A DNA stretch of 55,237 nt, taken from an uncultured Pelagibacteraceae bacterium (lineage in GTDB: Bacteria > Pseudomonadota > Alphaproteobacteria > Pelagibacterales > Pelagibacteraceae). A program made the translations under genes and the position numbers. Positions 17,917 to 26,288 of this stretch are shown piece after piece. The DNA is taken from assembly GCA_902541285.1 (NCBI GenBank), contig CACBQD010000010.1, positions 1 to 55,237 of the forward strand, written 5' to 3'. Each line of letters begins with the position of its first letter. Position 1 is the first letter of the stretch. The notes beneath the pieces are model-generated. The model searched no databases, was not told the origin of the DNA, and saw only the letters and a program-made list of their open reading frames with translations.

Positions 17917-18690
17917 GTGACTGTAAAAATAAATAAAGTATCACCGGGTGTTAAAAGGGTTTTAATTAATGATCCAAAAACTTATAATTCATTATCCTAC
18001 AAAACTCTTTCATCTTTATTAAAGGCATTCAAAAAATTAGATAACGATAAAGAGACTAGAGTTATTATTTTAGAAGGGGCTGGCAAAGGATTTAGTGCAG
18101 GTCATAATTTAAAAGAGGTAAGAGGTATAAAAAATAGATCTAATCATTTAAAACTATTTAAACTTTGTTCAAAACTTATGATGCAAATAGTAGAAGGAAA
18201 CAAACCAGTAATAGCAAAAGTTCATGGTGCTGCTTATGCAGCTGGTTGTCAATTAGCAGCCAGTTGTGATCTTGCATATAGTACAAACTCAGCAACATTT
18301 GCTACACCTGGAGTAAAAATTGGATTATTTTGTAGTACACCAATGGTAGCTGTCAGTCGAAAAATTAGTAGAAAAAGAATGATGGAAATGCTTTTAACCG
18401 GAGATCCAATTAGTGCAAAATATGCAAAGGAAATAGGTTTGATAAATGATCATTACAGTCCAAAAACTTTAAATAAGAAAGTGTTAGATGTTGCGAAAAA
18501 AATATCTTCAAAATCAAATTTAACAATCAAAATAGGTAAAAAAGGTTTTTATAAACAATTAGAAATGCCATTAGGTAAAGCTTATGATTATACAAGTAAG
18601 ATGATGACACTTAATATGTCATCTTATGATGCGAAAGAAGGTATTAGTGCATTTATTGAAAAAAGAAATCCAAGTTGGAAAAACAAATAA
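17917..18690 (+). CDS. Crotonase-fold protein, ECHDC3-like, lacking catalytic glutamates
   Basis: Enoyl-CoA hydratase/isomerase family protein of 257 residues. The oxyanion-hole segments GKGFSAGHNL (residue 58) and HGAAYAAGCQLAASCDLA (residue 108) are present, as is the long match ATPGVKIGLFCSTPM typical of the ECHDC3 subgroup. The two glutamates used for hydration are replaced: GCQLA has Gln where hydratases have Glu, and TPG has Gly for the second. A hydratase reaction is therefore doubtful; it may bind or hydrolyse an acyl-CoA. Start GTG at 17917 directly follows the previous stop. Confidence 0.82.
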   Translation: MTVKINKVSPGVKRVLINDPKTYNSLSYKTLSSLLKAFKKLDNDKETRVIILEGAGKGFSAGHNLKEVRGIKNRSNHLKLFKLCSKLMMQIVEGNKPVIAKVHGAAYAAGCQLAASCDLAYSTNSATFATPGVKIGLFCSTPMVAVSRKISRKRMMEMLLTGDPISAKYAKEIGLINDHYSPKTLNKKVLDVAKKISSKSNLTIKIGKKGFYKQLEMPLGKAYDYTSKMMTLNMSSYDAKEGISAFIEKRNPSWKNK

Positions 18691-18750
18691 CCATTAAGTT
18701 GAAGTCACTTAAAAAAAAGATTAAGTTGTAATCAAAGGAGAAAATCAATC

Positions 18751-20103
18751 ATGGATGGATGCTGTGGCCCTGGATATGCTAGTCCTGCAGAAGCAATAAA
18801 AGCACCAAAAGAAAAGCTTTTATATACAATAGCTATCTACACAGGGACAGGAATACAAAAACCAGACTACTTAGCAACAGTTGATGTTGATCCTCAAAGC
18901 CCAACTTATTCTAAAGTAATTCATAGACTTGAAATGCCAGGTATTGGCGATGAATTGCATCACATGGGATGGAATGCATGCTCGTCTTGTCATGGTGACT
19001 CAAACATGAGCAGAAAATATTTGTTAGTTCCAGGTGTTAGATCCAATAACATCTATGTTGTTGATACCGCATCTGATCCTAGAGCTCCAAAAATACATAA
19101 AGTAGTTGATGGATCTGAAATAAAGAAAAAAACTAATTTATCAGGACCGCATACAGTTCATTGCCTAGGTTCTGAAATTATCATTTCTTTTCTTGGAGAT
19201 GCTCGAGGAGAAGCTCCAGGAGGGTATTTACATTTAAATAAAGATTTTGAAATTGTGGGTAGATGGGAAAATTCAATGGGGGACATACCTTTTAGTTACG
19301 ACTTCTGGTACCAGCCAAGACATAATGTGATGGTTAGTTCTGAATGGGCTGCTCCAAATACTTTCATGCCTGGATTTGATTTAGAGGAAGTTGGTCATTT
19401 GAAATATGGTAGACGACTCCATGTTTGGGATTTTAAAAAAAAAGAACCAGTTCAAACAATGTATTTAGGTGAAGACGGTTTGATACCTTTAGAAGTAAAA
19501 TTTATGCATAATCCTGACAGTAGTCATGGATTTTGTGGTGCAGCGCTAAGTGCAAATGTAATTCATTTTTGGAAATCAAAAGAGGGAAAATGGGAATGGG
19601 AAAAAATAATTGATGTTGAAAATGAACCACATCCTGATTGGCCAATCCCTGTACCCGGAGTTATGTCAGCGATATTAGTTTCAATGGATGATAAATATCT
19701 CTATATAAATAATTGGCTTCATGGAGATATGAGGCAATACGACATTTCCGATCCTCATAAACCAAAATTAACTGGTCAAGTTTGGATGGGTGGATTGTTA
19801 GGAAAGGCTCCAGAAGTAAATGGTGTTAAAATTGCTGGTGGACCTCAAATGTATCAATTATCTTTAGATGGCAAAAGGATGTATGTAACAACATCATTAT
19901 TTTCTACTTGGGATAATCAATTTTATCCTGAAATAAGAAAACAGGGCGGAGCAATGATTATGATTGATTGTGATGTTGAAAATGGTGGGATGAAAATTAA
20001 TAAAGATTTTATTGTTGATTTTGGTAAAGAGCCAAATGGACCTAGTAGGTGCCATGAAAGTAGATATCCAGGTGGAGATTGCACAAGCGACATCTGGCTA
20101 TGA
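18751..20103 (+). CDS. mtoX: Selenium-binding protein 56 family / methanethiol oxidase MtoX-like
   Basis: Seven-bladed propeller protein of 450 residues, closely following the SELENBP1/MtoX family over its full length: CCGPGYASPAEA at the N terminus, PDYLATVDVDPQSP, GDELHHMGWNACSSCHGD, SYDFWYQPRHNVM, NWLHGDMRQYDISDP and a C-terminal RYPGGDCTSDIWL. The family oxidises methanethiol to formaldehyde, sulfide and peroxide using copper. The bacterial enzyme studied in Hyphomicrobium is exported; here no signal peptide is visible, so a cytosolic location or different metal loading is possible. AAGGAG lies eleven bases upstream. The stop overlaps the ferredoxin start (ATGA). Confidence 0.9.
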   Translation: MDGCCGPGYASPAEAIKAPKEKLLYTIAIYTGTGIQKPDYLATVDVDPQSPTYSKVIHRLEMPGIGDELHHMGWNACSSCHGDSNMSRKYLLVPGVRSNNIYVVDTASDPRAPKIHKVVDGSEIKKKTNLSGPHTVHCLGSEIIISFLGDARGEAPGGYLHLNKDFEIVGRWENSMGDIPFSYDFWYQPRHNVMVSSEWAAPNTFMPGFDLEEVGHLKYGRRLHVWDFKKKEPVQTMYLGEDGLIPLEVKFMHNPDSSHGFCGAALSANVIHFWKSKEGKWEWEKIIDVENEPHPDWPIPVPGVMSAILVSMDDKYLYINNWLHGDMRQYDISDPHKPKLTGQVWMGGLLGKAPEVNGVKIAGGPQMYQLSLDGKRMYVTTSLFSTWDNQFYPEIRKQGGAMIMIDCDVENGGMKINKDFIVDFGKEPNGPSRCHESRYPGGDCTSDIWL

Positions 20104-20465
20104 CAAAGATTACAATCTCAAACAGAAATAACAGTGCATTTGAAGTCAGTGGAAAAAAACCTTTATTAAACGAATTAAGAGATCAAGGTGTCGATCTTCC
20201 ATACGGATGTCAGTATGGAGGATGTATTACATGTGCAGCTAAACTAATAAATGGGGAAGTAGATCAACGTTCTCAAGTTGCTTTAAATAACAGACAAATA
20301 AATGATGGATATATTATTTTATGTGTTGCTAAAGCAAAAACAGATTGCACAATTGAGATAGGAGTTGAAAGTCATGATAAATTATACCGAAATCCTTTTC
20401 TTGATCCTTTAGAGCCACACGAATTAAAAGCAGATATTGCAAGTAAAAAGGATGAAAAAAAATAA
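20100..20465 (+). CDS. 2Fe-2S plant-type ferredoxin
   Basis: Small electron carrier, 121 residues from ATG 20100, which overlaps the mtoX-like stop; an upstream in-frame ATG (20079) would lie inside the mtoX-like gene and is less likely. Cluster ligands are Cys37, Cys42, Cys45 and Cys75, the C-x4-C-x2-C-x29-C spacing of plant-type ferredoxins. It has a charged C-terminal tail of about 35 residues. It could feed electrons to the Rieske oxygenase four genes upstream, by inference from shared direction and spacing. Confidence 0.9.
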   Translation: MTKITISNRNNSAFEVSGKKPLLNELRDQGVDLPYGCQYGGCITCAAKLINGEVDQRSQVALNNRQINDGYIILCVAKAKTDCTIEIGVESHDKLYRNPFLDPLEPHELKADIASKKDEKK

Positions 20466-20467
20466 AA

Positions 20468-20917
20468 ATGAACCATAACGAACCTTATAGCGCTGAATAT
20501 TTAAAAGATATTTTAAGCTCAGTTAAGACAATTGCTATGGTTGGTGCTAGCCCAGACAAAACTAAATTTAGTTATGGTGTATTAAGAGTTTTGCACGAAA
20601 CTGGCTATGATATGATACCTGTAAACCCTAAACCAGGTATAAAGGAAATTAGAAATTTAAAAGTTTATCCAAATTTATCTGCTATCGATAGACCTGTTGA
20701 TATGGTTGAAGTATTTAGAAAATCTGAGGATCTTTATGGAATTGCTGAAGAGGCAATATCAATTGGAGCAAAGGTTTTGTGGGGACAAATCGGTGTAATT
20801 AATCATGATGCAGCAAAAATTGCTGAAAATGCAGGTTTAAAAGTAGTTATGAATAGATGTCCAAAAATTGAACTCTTCAGACCATTTTGGAAACCGCGAC
20901 TAGATCTTAAAATTTAA
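20468..20917 (+). CDS. CoA-binding domain protein (YccU-like), copy 1
   Basis: Rossmann-fold protein of 149 residues: TIAMVGASPDKTKFSYGV (residue 19) is the nucleotide loop, VNPKPGIKEI follows strand 2, and the end carries VVMNRCPKIELFR, the usual Cys-containing signature of the CoA_binding_2 group. Physiological role of these stand-alone domains is not established. It starts two bases after the ferredoxin gene and is followed by a paralogue. Confidence 0.85.
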   Translation: MNHNEPYSAEYLKDILSSVKTIAMVGASPDKTKFSYGVLRVLHETGYDMIPVNPKPGIKEIRNLKVYPNLSAIDRPVDMVEVFRKSEDLYGIAEEAISIGAKVLWGQIGVINHDAAKIAENAGLKVVMNRCPKIELFRPFWKPRLDLKI

Positions 20918-20925
20918 ATCAAATT

Positions 20926-21351
20926 ATGGATACAACACTTTTAGATGAAAAAATAAAAGAACTATATTTAAGTTATAGGACGATAGCAATTGTTGGAGCA
21001 AGCCCAGACTCAAAAAAAACTTCCAATATAATAATGAAATATTTAAGAAATACAGGTTACAAAGTTTTTCCCGTTAATCCAGTAACAGATAATAAAATTA
21101 TACATGGTGAACCAGTTTATAAAAAACTAACGGATATTAAAGATCATGTTGGAATTGTTAATGTTTTTAGACCTAGTGAGGAGGCTGAGGAAATAGCAAA
21201 ACAAACAATAGAAATTGGTGCAAATGTATTATGGTTGCAATTAGGAATTCACAACGAAAATGCAGCTAAATTAGTCTCTCAAAATAAAATTTATTATATC
21301 TCTAATAAATGTATTAAAAACGAATACGATAGATTATTCAAAACTATATAA
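20926..21351 (+). CDS. CoA-binding domain protein (YccU-like), copy 2
   Basis: Paralogue of the preceding gene, 141 residues, with AIVGASPDSKKTSNI as the nucleotide loop, VFPVNPVTDNKI and YISNKCIKNEYDRL at the C-terminal Cys signature. The two copies have diverged well beyond recent duplication, suggesting a heterodimer or distinct acyl-CoA partners. It is the last gene of the run that begins at egtB; a 66-base gap with an AT hairpin follows. Confidence 0.83.
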   Translation: MDTTLLDEKIKELYLSYRTIAIVGASPDSKKTSNIIMKYLRNTGYKVFPVNPVTDNKIIHGEPVYKKLTDIKDHVGIVNVFRPSEEAEEIAKQTIEIGANVLWLQLGIHNENAAKLVSQNKIYYISNKCIKNEYDRLFKTI

Positions 21352-21390
21352 TATCAAATTATTAAGTGTGATATTAAGACCTTTTATTTC

Positions 21391-21417
21391 ATTTTAAATT
21401 TAAGATAAATTTAAAAT
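21391..21417. repeat. 12-bp perfect AT-only hairpin abutting a start codon
   Basis: Left arm ATTTTAAATTTA (21391-21402), loop AGA, right arm the exact complement (21406-21417), ending at the base before the ATG of the DUF4864 gene. As RNA it would cover the position where a ribosome binding site should be. All-AT content makes it weak and easier to arise by chance, but perfect 12-bp arms with a three-base loop and this position make a translational control or transcript-end role possible. Confidence 0.4.
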
Positions 21418-21879
21418 ATGAAATTCAAAATTTTATTTTTTTTAATTACATTTTTTTATTTTAATTCTTCATTTGCCGATGTTTTAAAACCAAGTGTGAA
21501 TATAGATCCAAAACAAGTTGTTTTAATTCAATTAAAGGCATTAATGAAAAATGACAGTCCATATAAAGATAGAGGGATTGAGCAAACATGGGAATTTGCA
21601 CATCCAAATAATCAAAGGATGACAGGTCCATTAGATAGATTTAAAAGAATGTTAAAAGGGGCTTCATACTCGATGCTGATTGATCACAAAGAAAATACAG
21701 TAACTGAAATTTACAAATCAAGTTCAATGGCAACTTATGAAGTTGTTGTCTTGGATAAGGACAAACAATATTTTAAATTTAAATGGAAAGTTGAAAAGAA
21801 TAATAAAGAAGGCAATCTTTTAGATTGCTGGCTAACAACAGCGGTTTCACAACCAATACCAATGGGATCATCAATATAA
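21418..21879 (+). CDS. DUF4864 family exported protein
   Basis: Protein of 153 residues with an N-terminal signal peptide (hydrophobic residues 3-18, then SSFADV, likely cut after Ala20). The rest resembles DUF4864: VVLIQLKALMKNDSPYKD, IEQTWEFAHPNNQRMTGP and a C-terminal beta-rich part with WKVEKNN. Predicted periplasmic; function unknown. Its stop overlaps the start of the next small membrane protein (TAATG). Confidence 0.8.
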   Translation: MKFKILFFLITFFYFNSSFADVLKPSVNIDPKQVVLIQLKALMKNDSPYKDRGIEQTWEFAHPNNQRMTGPLDRFKRMLKGASYSMLIDHKENTVTEIYKSSSMATYEVVVLDKDKQYFKFKWKVEKNNKEGNLLDCWLTTAVSQPIPMGSSI

Positions 21880-22082
21880 TGAAAAAGCCTCCAATGTATA
21901 TTAGGTACGCAATTCTAATGTTTATATTATGCTTTCCAACAATTTCATCCACTCAACTTGGGTGGTATTTTTGGGGAAGTGAAGTTGGGATTAATATTGG
22001 CATGGTAGTAGGTACAATTTCCGTCATAGTTGCCGCTTATTTAATGTTCAGAATGGGCTGGCGTGACGCAGATGATGAATAA
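21879..22082 (+). CDS. Small two-span membrane protein, 67 residues
   Basis: Starting from ATG 21879, which overlaps the DUF4864 stop by one base, the product has two hydrophobic segments (about residues 8-24 and 37-54) and an acidic tail DADDE. A longer in-frame start (21825) would lie inside the DUF4864 gene and is not favoured. Function unknown; pairing with an exported protein suggests an envelope role. Confidence 0.62.
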   Translation: MKKPPMYIRYAILMFILCFPTISSTQLGWYFWGSEVGINIGMVVGTISVIVAAYLMFRMGWRDADDE

Positions 22083-22128
22083 TAGAATTTTGTTTCGTTA
22101 GTAATTAAAATTTAGTAGGAATCTGATA

Positions 22129-24561
22129 ATGAAATCCAAAGCAAAAGTTGTTGTAGTAGGTGGTGGAGTAGTAGGAGTTAGTGCACTCTATCACTTAGCA
22201 AAAAAAGGTTGGTCAGATGTTGTTTTAATTGAAAGAAAAGAACTAACATCAGGCTCAACTTGGCATGCGGCTGGCTTATTACCATTATTTAATATGAGTT
22301 ATTCTGTGGGACAACTCCATAAGTATGCAGTCAATTTATATAAAACGTTGGAAGAAGAGACAGGAAAAAATGTAGGTTTCAGTGTTGTATCTAATATTAG
22401 ATTGGCAAGCACTAAAGATAGAATGGATGAATACTTTCAATACGCTGGTGTAGCTCAAACAATTGGTGTTGATGTAAAATTTTTAACACCAGATCAAGTT
22501 AAGGAAATCTGGCCATTATGTAATACAACTGATTTAGTCGGTGCAATACAACACCCTGAAGATGGGTATATTCAACCAGCTGATTTAACACAAGCTCTTG
22601 CAACAGGTGCAAGAAATAGAGGAGCAGAAATTTATAGAAATACAAATGTTGTTGGAATGAAACAAACCAAAGATGGTTGGGTTGTTGAGACAGATAAAGG
22701 GTCTATAGAGTGTGAACATATTATTTCTTGTTCAGGAAATTTTGCAAGACAAACTGGAAAGATGGTTGGTTTAGATATTCCAGTAATCCCAGTAGAACAT
22801 CAATACATTGTTACTGAACCTCATCCAGAAATTCAAAAAAGAAAAAAAGATGGACTACCAGAGATGGGAGTTTTAAGAGATAGTGATAGCAGATGGTACA
22901 TGAGAGAAGAAGCAGGTGGATTAATTTTAGGACCATATGAAGATGGAGCACCAGCTTGTTATGTAGATGGACCATCAAAAGATTCTGAATATGAATTATT
23001 TCAGGAAGATTTGGATAGATTGGCTCCACACATTGAAGGTGCAATACATAGAGTCCCTGCGTTTGGAGAAGTGGGAGTTAAGAAAGTTTATAACGGTGCA
23101 ATTTGTTATACACCTGATGGTAACCCAATTGTTGGTCCTGCTTGGGGATTGAAAAATTTTTGGATAAATGAAGGTCATAGCTTTGGTATCACCGCAGCAG
23201 GTGGAGCAGGATGGCAACTTGCTGAATGGATCGTAGACGGCGAACCTACAATTGATATGCTTGGCGTTGAACCAAGAAGGTATGGAGATTATTGCTCTAA
23301 ATCATATTTAAAAGCTAAAAATGAAGAAGCCTACAGTCACGTTTTCATAACTCACTTTCCTGATGAAGAAAGACCAGCTGCAAGACCATTAAGAACAGCA
23401 CCATGTTATGACAGAATGAAAAATTTAGGAGCAGTGTTTGGTCAAAAATTTGGATGGGAACGACCTAACTTTTTTGCAAATGATGGAATGGAGCAAAAGG
23501 ATGATTGGTCATTTAGAAGATCAAAATGGTTCAATGCAATGGAAAAAGAATGCAAAAATGTAAAAGAAAATGTAGGTCTTTTGGATATGACTGCATTTGC
23601 AAAATGTAGAATTAAAGGACCTGGTGCTGAAGAATTTTTAGATAATTTAGTTGCAAACAAATTACCAAAAAAAGTTGGAAGAATTAATTTATGTCACGCT
23701 TTAAATACTAAAGGTGGAGTTCATTCTGAATTTACTATTATGAGAGAGTCACATGATAGCTTTTATTTAGTATCAGCAGGAGCTTTCCAAAGATTAGATC
23801 ATGATTGGATTTTAAAATGGATGCCTTCAGATGGTTCAGTGCAGTTTGAAAATTTAACTAATAGTAATGGAGTTTTGGTTGTTTCAGGTCCAAAAGCAAG
23901 AGAGTTAATGCAAAGAGTTTCAAAAGATGATTTTTCAAATGAAAACTTTAAATGGCTAAGTGCAAAAATGGTTGATGTAGGGTACGCACCAGTAAATGCT
24001 ATGAGAGTTAATTTTGTTGGTGAATTAGGATGGGAACTTCATCATCCAATTGAATATCAAAATCACATTTTTGATAAACTTATGGAAGCAGGACAAGATC
24101 TTGGATTAAAACCTTATGGTATTAGAGCTATGAATAGTTTGAGAGTAGAAAAATCATATAAATTAGTTGGAACAGAATTATCAATAGAATACTCACCTTA
24201 TGAAAGTGGTCTTGATAGATTTATACACCCTAATAAAGGAAGTTTTGTTGGACTTGAAGCATTGAACAAGTGGAGAGAAAAAGGTTTTGATAACAAACTT
24301 GTTACCTTAGAAGTTCACAATCCAAAAGATGCAGATGTTTTGGGCAATAACCCAATTTATGAAAATGGAAGTGTAATAGGAAGAGCAACAGGTGGAGATT
24401 TTGGTTTTAGAATTGGAAAATCTTTAGCATTAGGAATGGTTAAACCAGAATTAGCAAATGTTGGACAAAAACTTAAAATTGAAATATTAGGTGAGAAATA
24501 TGATGCAACAATTTTAGATGAAAGTCCTTACGATCCAGAAAACAATTTATTAAGAGCTTAA
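22129..24561 (+). CDS. Dimethylglycine/sarcosine dehydrogenase-like flavoprotein, copy 1
   Basis: Two-part enzyme of 810 residues. The N-terminal DAO-type FAD domain (about 1-400) has [16 protein letters not shown] and STWHAAGL, where His46 is the expected site of covalent FAD attachment. The C-terminal GcvT-type domain (about 430-810) binds tetrahydrofolate: [31 protein letters not shown] and [14 protein letters not shown]. It would N-demethylate dimethylglycine, sarcosine or a related amine, giving methylene-THF and reduced flavin. The next genes encode ETF and ETF:QO, its natural electron acceptors, which supports a dehydrogenase rather than oxidase. Exact substrate is not fixed by sequence. 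Confidence 0.88.
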   Translation: MKSKAKVVVVGGGVVGVSALYHLAKKGWSDVVLIERKELTSGSTWHAAGLLPLFNMSYSVGQLHKYAVNLYKTLEEETGKNVGFSVVSNIRLASTKDRMDEYFQYAGVAQTIGVDVKFLTPDQVKEIWPLCNTTDLVGAIQHPEDGYIQPADLTQALATGARNRGAEIYRNTNVVGMKQTKDGWVVETDKGSIECEHIISCSGNFARQTGKMVGLDIPVIPVEHQYIVTEPHPEIQKRKKDGLPEMGVLRDSDSRWYMREEAGGLILGPYEDGAPACYVDGPSKDSEYELFQEDLDRLAPHIEGAIHRVPAFGEVGVKKVYNGAICYTPDGNPIVGPAWGLKNFWINEGHSFGITAAGGAGWQLAEWIVDGEPTIDMLGVEPRRYGDYCSKSYLKAKNEEAYSHVFITHFPDEERPAARPLRTAPCYDRMKNLGAVFGQKFGWERPNFFANDGMEQKDDWSFRRSKWFNAMEKECKNVKENVGLLDMTAFAKCRIKGPGAEEFLDNLVANKLPKKVGRINLCHALNTKGGVHSEFTIMRESHDSFYLVSAGAFQRLDHDWILKWMPSDGSVQFENLTNSNGVLVVSGPKARELMQRVSKDDFSNENFKWLSAKMVDVGYAPVNAMRVNFVGELGWELHHPIEYQNHIFDKLMEAGQDLGLKPYGIRAMNSLRVEKSYKLVGTELSIEYSPYESGLDRFIHPNKGSFVGLEALNKWREKGFDNKLVTLEVHNPKDADVLGNNPIYENGSVIGRATGGDFGFRIGKSLALGMVKPELANVGQKLKIEILGEKYDATILDESPYDPENNLLRA

Positions 24562-25310
24562 TGAAAATATTAGTCGCTGTTAAAAGAGTTATTGATTACA
24601 ATGTTCAAATACGAGTTAAAGAAGATGGCTCAGGTGTTGTTACTGACAACGTTAAAATGTCAACAAATCCACCAGATGATAATGCGATAGAAGAAGCAGT
24701 AAAAATTAAAGAGGCTGGCAAAGCTAAAGAAATAGTTGCAATTACAATTGGTGAAGAAAAAGCTCAAGAAACAGTTAGAAAAGCTTTAGCAGTTGGAGCG
24801 GATAGGGGAATACATGTCAAAGTTAATAATGTGATTGAACCATTGGCAGTTTCAAAAATTTTAAAAAAAATTGTAGAAAAAGAAAATCCTGATTTAGTAT
24901 TTATGGGAAAACAAGCAATTGATGATGACTGTAATCAAACTGGTCAGATGCTTGCAGCTTTATTAAATTGGCCTCAAGCAACTTTTGCATCTAAAATTGA
25001 AGTAAAAGATAATGCATTAGAGGTAACACGTGAAATTGACGAAGGTTTGGAAACCATTGAAGTGAATGTTCCAGCAATTGTTACATGTGATTTAAGATTA
25101 AATGAACCAAGATATGCTTCACTTCCAAATATTATGAAAGCTAAGAAAAAACCAATAGAACAGATAAATGCTTCAGATTTAGGAGTTGATATCAATCCAA
25201 GAATCGAACAAATTAAAGTTGAAGAGCCACCAAAAAGAAAAGCTGGAATAAAAGTCGCTAGTGTTGAAGAATTGGTGCAAAAATTAAAAAATGAGGCTAA
25301 GGTAATTTAA
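24561..25310 (+). CDS. etfB: Electron transfer flavoprotein beta subunit
   Basis: Protein of 249 residues that carries electrons from dehydrogenase flavins as half of the ETF heterodimer. Visible: [14 protein letters not shown] at the N terminus, [34 protein letters not shown] and the ETF-beta recognition-loop region [27 protein letters not shown] region (residues 173-199). The start overlaps the dehydrogenase stop (TAATG), indicating tight coupling with copy 1 of the dimethylglycine dehydrogenase-like gene. Confidence 0.96.
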   Translation: MKILVAVKRVIDYNVQIRVKEDGSGVVTDNVKMSTNPPDDNAIEEAVKIKEAGKAKEIVAITIGEEKAQETVRKALAVGADRGIHVKVNNVIEPLAVSKILKKIVEKENPDLVFMGKQAIDDDCNQTGQMLAALLNWPQATFASKIEVKDNALEVTREIDEGLETIEVNVPAIVTCDLRLNEPRYASLPNIMKAKKKPIEQINASDLGVDINPRIEQIKVEEPPKRKAGIKVASVEELVQKLKNEAKVI

Positions 25311-26264
25311 ATGTCGGTATTATTAATTGCAGAACATAACAATAAAGAAGTAAGACCATTTACATATAATGCTATTACAGCAGCTTCTCAAATAAACGAG
25401 GATCTTCATGTTTTGGTTTTAGGTCATCAGGCTGACGAAGTTGCAAAATCTTTATCCGAAGTTCCAAGTGTAAAAAAAGTTATTCATGTCGATAATGAGA
25501 TTTACGAAAACTATATCGCAGAAAATTATACATCAGCAATAATCAAGCATGCAGAAAATTATTCACACATTGTAAGCTCAGCAAATACATTTGGCAAAAA
25601 TTTAATGCCAAGAATCGCAGCATTACTAGATACGTCTCAAGTAAGCGATATAATTAAAGTTATTTCTGAAGATACTTTTTTAAGACCAATTTATGCAGGA
25701 AATGCTTTTGCCACGGTTAAAAGTAATGACAAAAAAAAATGTGTTACTATAAGACCGACGTCATTTGATCCTGCTGATAAGAGTGGTGGATCTGCTGAAA
25801 TTACAAATTCTGATCCAGCAGAAGCTAGTTCATCTACTAAATTTCTAAAGAAAGAAGAAGTTAAGTCAGACAGACCAGAGCTTGGAACAGCCAGAATAGT
25901 AATTTCTGGTGGCAGAGGAATGCAAAATGGTGAAAATTTCAAATTAATCAGTGATATTGCTGATAAACTTAATGCAGCAATTGGAGCATCAAGAGCAGCA
26001 GTTGATGCTGGTTATATCACTAATGATCATCAAGTAGGACAAACGGGTAAAGTTGTAGTTCCAGATTTATATATTGCAGTTGGAATTTCAGGTGCAATAC
26101 AGCACTTAGCAGGAATGAAAGAAAGTAAAGTTATTGTAGCTATAAATAAAGACGGTGAAGCTCCAATTTTTAGTGTCGCAGATTACGGATTAGAAGCAGA
26201 TCTTTTTGAGGCGCTTCCTCAGTTTTTGTCAGAATTGAACAAATTAAACACTATACAAAAATAG
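25311..26264 (+). CDS. etfA: Electron transfer flavoprotein alpha subunit
   Basis: FAD-binding half of ETF, 317 residues. The C-terminal FAD domain is clear: [23 protein letters not shown] (the Arg-containing FAD contact), [24 protein letters not shown] and [18 protein letters not shown]. It begins directly at the base after the etfB stop. Electrons from the upstream dehydrogenase would pass through it to ETF:QO, encoded 24 bases downstream. Confidence 0.96.
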   Translation: MSVLLIAEHNNKEVRPFTYNAITAASQINEDLHVLVLGHQADEVAKSLSEVPSVKKVIHVDNEIYENYIAENYTSAIIKHAENYSHIVSSANTFGKNLMPRIAALLDTSQVSDIIKVISEDTFLRPIYAGNAFATVKSNDKKKCVTIRPTSFDPADKSGGSAEITNSDPAEASSSTKFLKKEEVKSDRPELGTARIVISGGRGMQNGENFKLISDIADKLNAAIGASRAAVDAGYITNDHQVGQTGKVVVPDLYIAVGISGAIQHLAGMKESKVIVAINKDGEAPIFSVADYGLEADLFEALPQFLSELNKLNTIQK

Positions 26265-26288
26265 CAAATACTGTAAGAAATTATCATT

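Noticed and set aside
18751..20103. Selenoprotein reading of the selenium-binding family gene
   Set aside because: There is no in-frame TGA before the natural stop; the family name does not imply selenocysteine.
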